Source: an uncultured Erysipelotrichaceae bacterium (GTDB taxonomy: Bacteria; Bacillota_I; Bacilli_A; Erysipelotrichales; Erysipelotrichaceae). Taken from it: DNA of 5,019 bases. Where the stretch lies: the NCBI GenBank assembly GCA_902784015.1, contig CACZTC010000058.1:1-5019 (forward strand), read 5' to 3'. Under the pieces are notes generated by a model. The model saw only the letters and a list, made by a program, of their open reading frames with translations, was not told where the DNA came from and made no database searches. The position numbers and the translations under genes are program-made. Shown piece by piece: positions 3,964 through 5,019 of this stretch (position 1 is the stretch's first letter; each line of letters opens with the position of its first letter).

Positions 3964-5019
3964 ATGGCTAAGAAACAATTTAAATCTGAATCTAAAAGAT
4001 TATTAGAGATGATGATTAACTCTATATATACAAATAAGGATATATTTTTAAGAGAGATTATTAGTAATGCTAGTGATGCTTTAGATAAAAGACATTATTT
4101 ATCTTTAACTAGTGAGAATAATAAAGTTAATAAAAAAGATTTAGAAATAAGAATAATAAGTGATAAAGAGAATCGTACTTTAACTATTATCGATAGCGGT
4201 ATCGGTATGGATAAAGATGAATTAGAAAAGAATTTAGGTACTATTGCTAAAAGCGGATCTAAAGAATTCCAAGAACAATTAGAAAAAGCTACAAAGAATA
4301 TCGATATTATTGGTCAATTTGGTGTTGGTTTCTATAGTGCTTTTATGGTTGCCAAAAAAATAATAGTTAAAAGCCATTCTGCTTTAAGTGATGATACATA
4401 TGCTTGGATTAGTAGTGGCGAAGATGGATATACTACCGAGAAATGTGAAGATAAACCAATCGGTACTGAAATAACTATCGAATTAAAAGATGATACAGAA
4501 GAAAATAATTATTCTACATATTTAGATGAATATACGATTAAAGCTTTAATTGAAAAATATTCTGATTATGTAAGATATCCAATAAAAATGAATGTTGTTA
4601 AATCAATTCCTGATCCTACAGACGAGAATAAAACAATAGATACAATTGAAGAAGAAACTTTAAATTCGATGGTTCCTTTATGGAAAAAACAAAAATCAAA
4701 AATCAAAGATGAAACATATAATGAATTCTATAAATCTAAATTTACTGATTGGGAAGATCCTTTAAAAGTTATTCACTATAATGTTGAAGGTAATATTTCT
4801 TATACTGCCCTTCTTTTCATTCCTAGTCGCACTCCATATGATTTTTATTATCAAAGTTATGAAGCAGGTTTACAGCTATATAGTAAAGGCGTATTTATTC
4901 TAGATAAAGCTAAAGACCTCCTTCCAGATTATTATCGCTTTGTGGTAGGTCTAGTTGATAGTGATGATATTTCATTAAATATCTCAAGAGAAATGCTACA
5001 AAAAGATCATCAAGTAAAA
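3964..5019 (+). CDS. htpG: Molecular chaperone HtpG (Hsp90), C-terminus beyond window
   Basis: Cytosolic ATP-dependent Hsp90-family chaperone. The first 352 codons are open to the right edge; the family is about 600-640 aa, so the rest of the middle domain and the dimerisation domain are outside. The GHKL ATPase domain is intact: [13 protein letters not shown] (30-42) with catalytic Glu31 and Mg-binding Asn35, DSGIGM (77-82) with ATP-contacting Asp77, [11 protein letters not shown] (92-102), [11 protein letters not shown] (117-127) and IGTEI. The middle domain reaches LNISREMLQ (338-346) with Arg342, the conserved Arg that contacts the ATP gamma-phosphate. ATG 3964 has AAAGGAGG five nucleotides upstream. 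Expression is likely heat-inducible through the CIRCE element. The coding sequence is strongly A+T-rich. No missing motif or frame break is seen. Confidence 0.97.
   Translation, partial: MAKKQFKSESKRLLEMMINSIYTNKDIFLREIISNASDALDKRHYLSLTSENNKVNKKDLEIRIISDKENRTLTIIDSGIGMDKDELEKNLGTIAKSGSKEFQEQLEKATKNIDIIGQFGVGFYSAFMVAKKIIVKSHSALSDDTYAWISSGEDGYTTEKCEDKPIGTEITIELKDDTEENNYSTYLDEYTIKALIEKYSDYVRYPIKMNVVKSIPDPTDENKTIDTIEEETLNSMVPLWKKQKSKIKDETYNEFYKSKFTDWEDPLKVIHYNVEGNISYTALLFIPSRTPYDFYYQSYEAGLQLYSKGVFILDKAKDLLPDYYRFVVGLVDSDDISLNISREMLQKDHQVK

Overview
The window looks like a chromosomal segment from an anaerobic or facultative low-GC Firmicutes/Mollicutes-related bacterium. The reasons are strong AAGGAGG-type ribosome sites, a Crp/Fnr regulator of clostridial type, a CIRCE heat-shock operator and low overall GC. 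TGA is used as a normal stop (mrpG, His-rich gene), so this is not a UGA=Trp mollicute. I cannot name the genus.

Minus strand, 3358 down to 1: one tightly packed operon of seven genes plus the first codons of an eighth. The order is Crp/Fnr regulator, a 79-aa His-rich exported or anchored peptide, mrpE, mrpF, mrpG, an mbhD-like DUF4040 gene, a fused mbhE+mrpB gene with a long His/Asp-rich N-terminal extension, and the start of the next gene (probably mrpC). The order E-F-G-(MrpA C-terminal pieces)-B-C matches the antiporter module mbhA-B-C-D-E-F-G of membrane-bound hydrogenase (Mbh)-type complexes, not the canonical mrpABCDEFG order. The rest of the complex, an MrpD-like subunit and perhaps a hydrogenase or other redox module, should lie off the left edge. 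The module would exchange Na+ and H+ across the membrane.

Intergenic 3359-3528 (170 bp): contains a perfect 16-bp palindrome with CRP-type GTGA-N6-TCAC cores, overlapping a likely promoter of the regulator gene. It is a good candidate autoregulatory site.

3529-3849, minus strand: a small XRE-family HTH regulator. It is divergent from htpG on the plus strand (3964 to the right edge, C-terminal part missing). The 114-bp divergent spacer holds an extended -10 promoter, a one-mismatch CIRCE (HrcA) operator ending in the htpG Shine-Dalgarno, and a perfect 12-bp palindrome over the -35 region.

The most unusual content is the pair of His-rich metal-binding-like segments in the antiporter operon. 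One is on a small, probably extracytoplasmic peptide. The other is on the predicted cytoplasmic N-terminus of the MbhE-MrpB fusion. They sit in one transcription unit together with a cysteine-free Crp/Fnr regulator.
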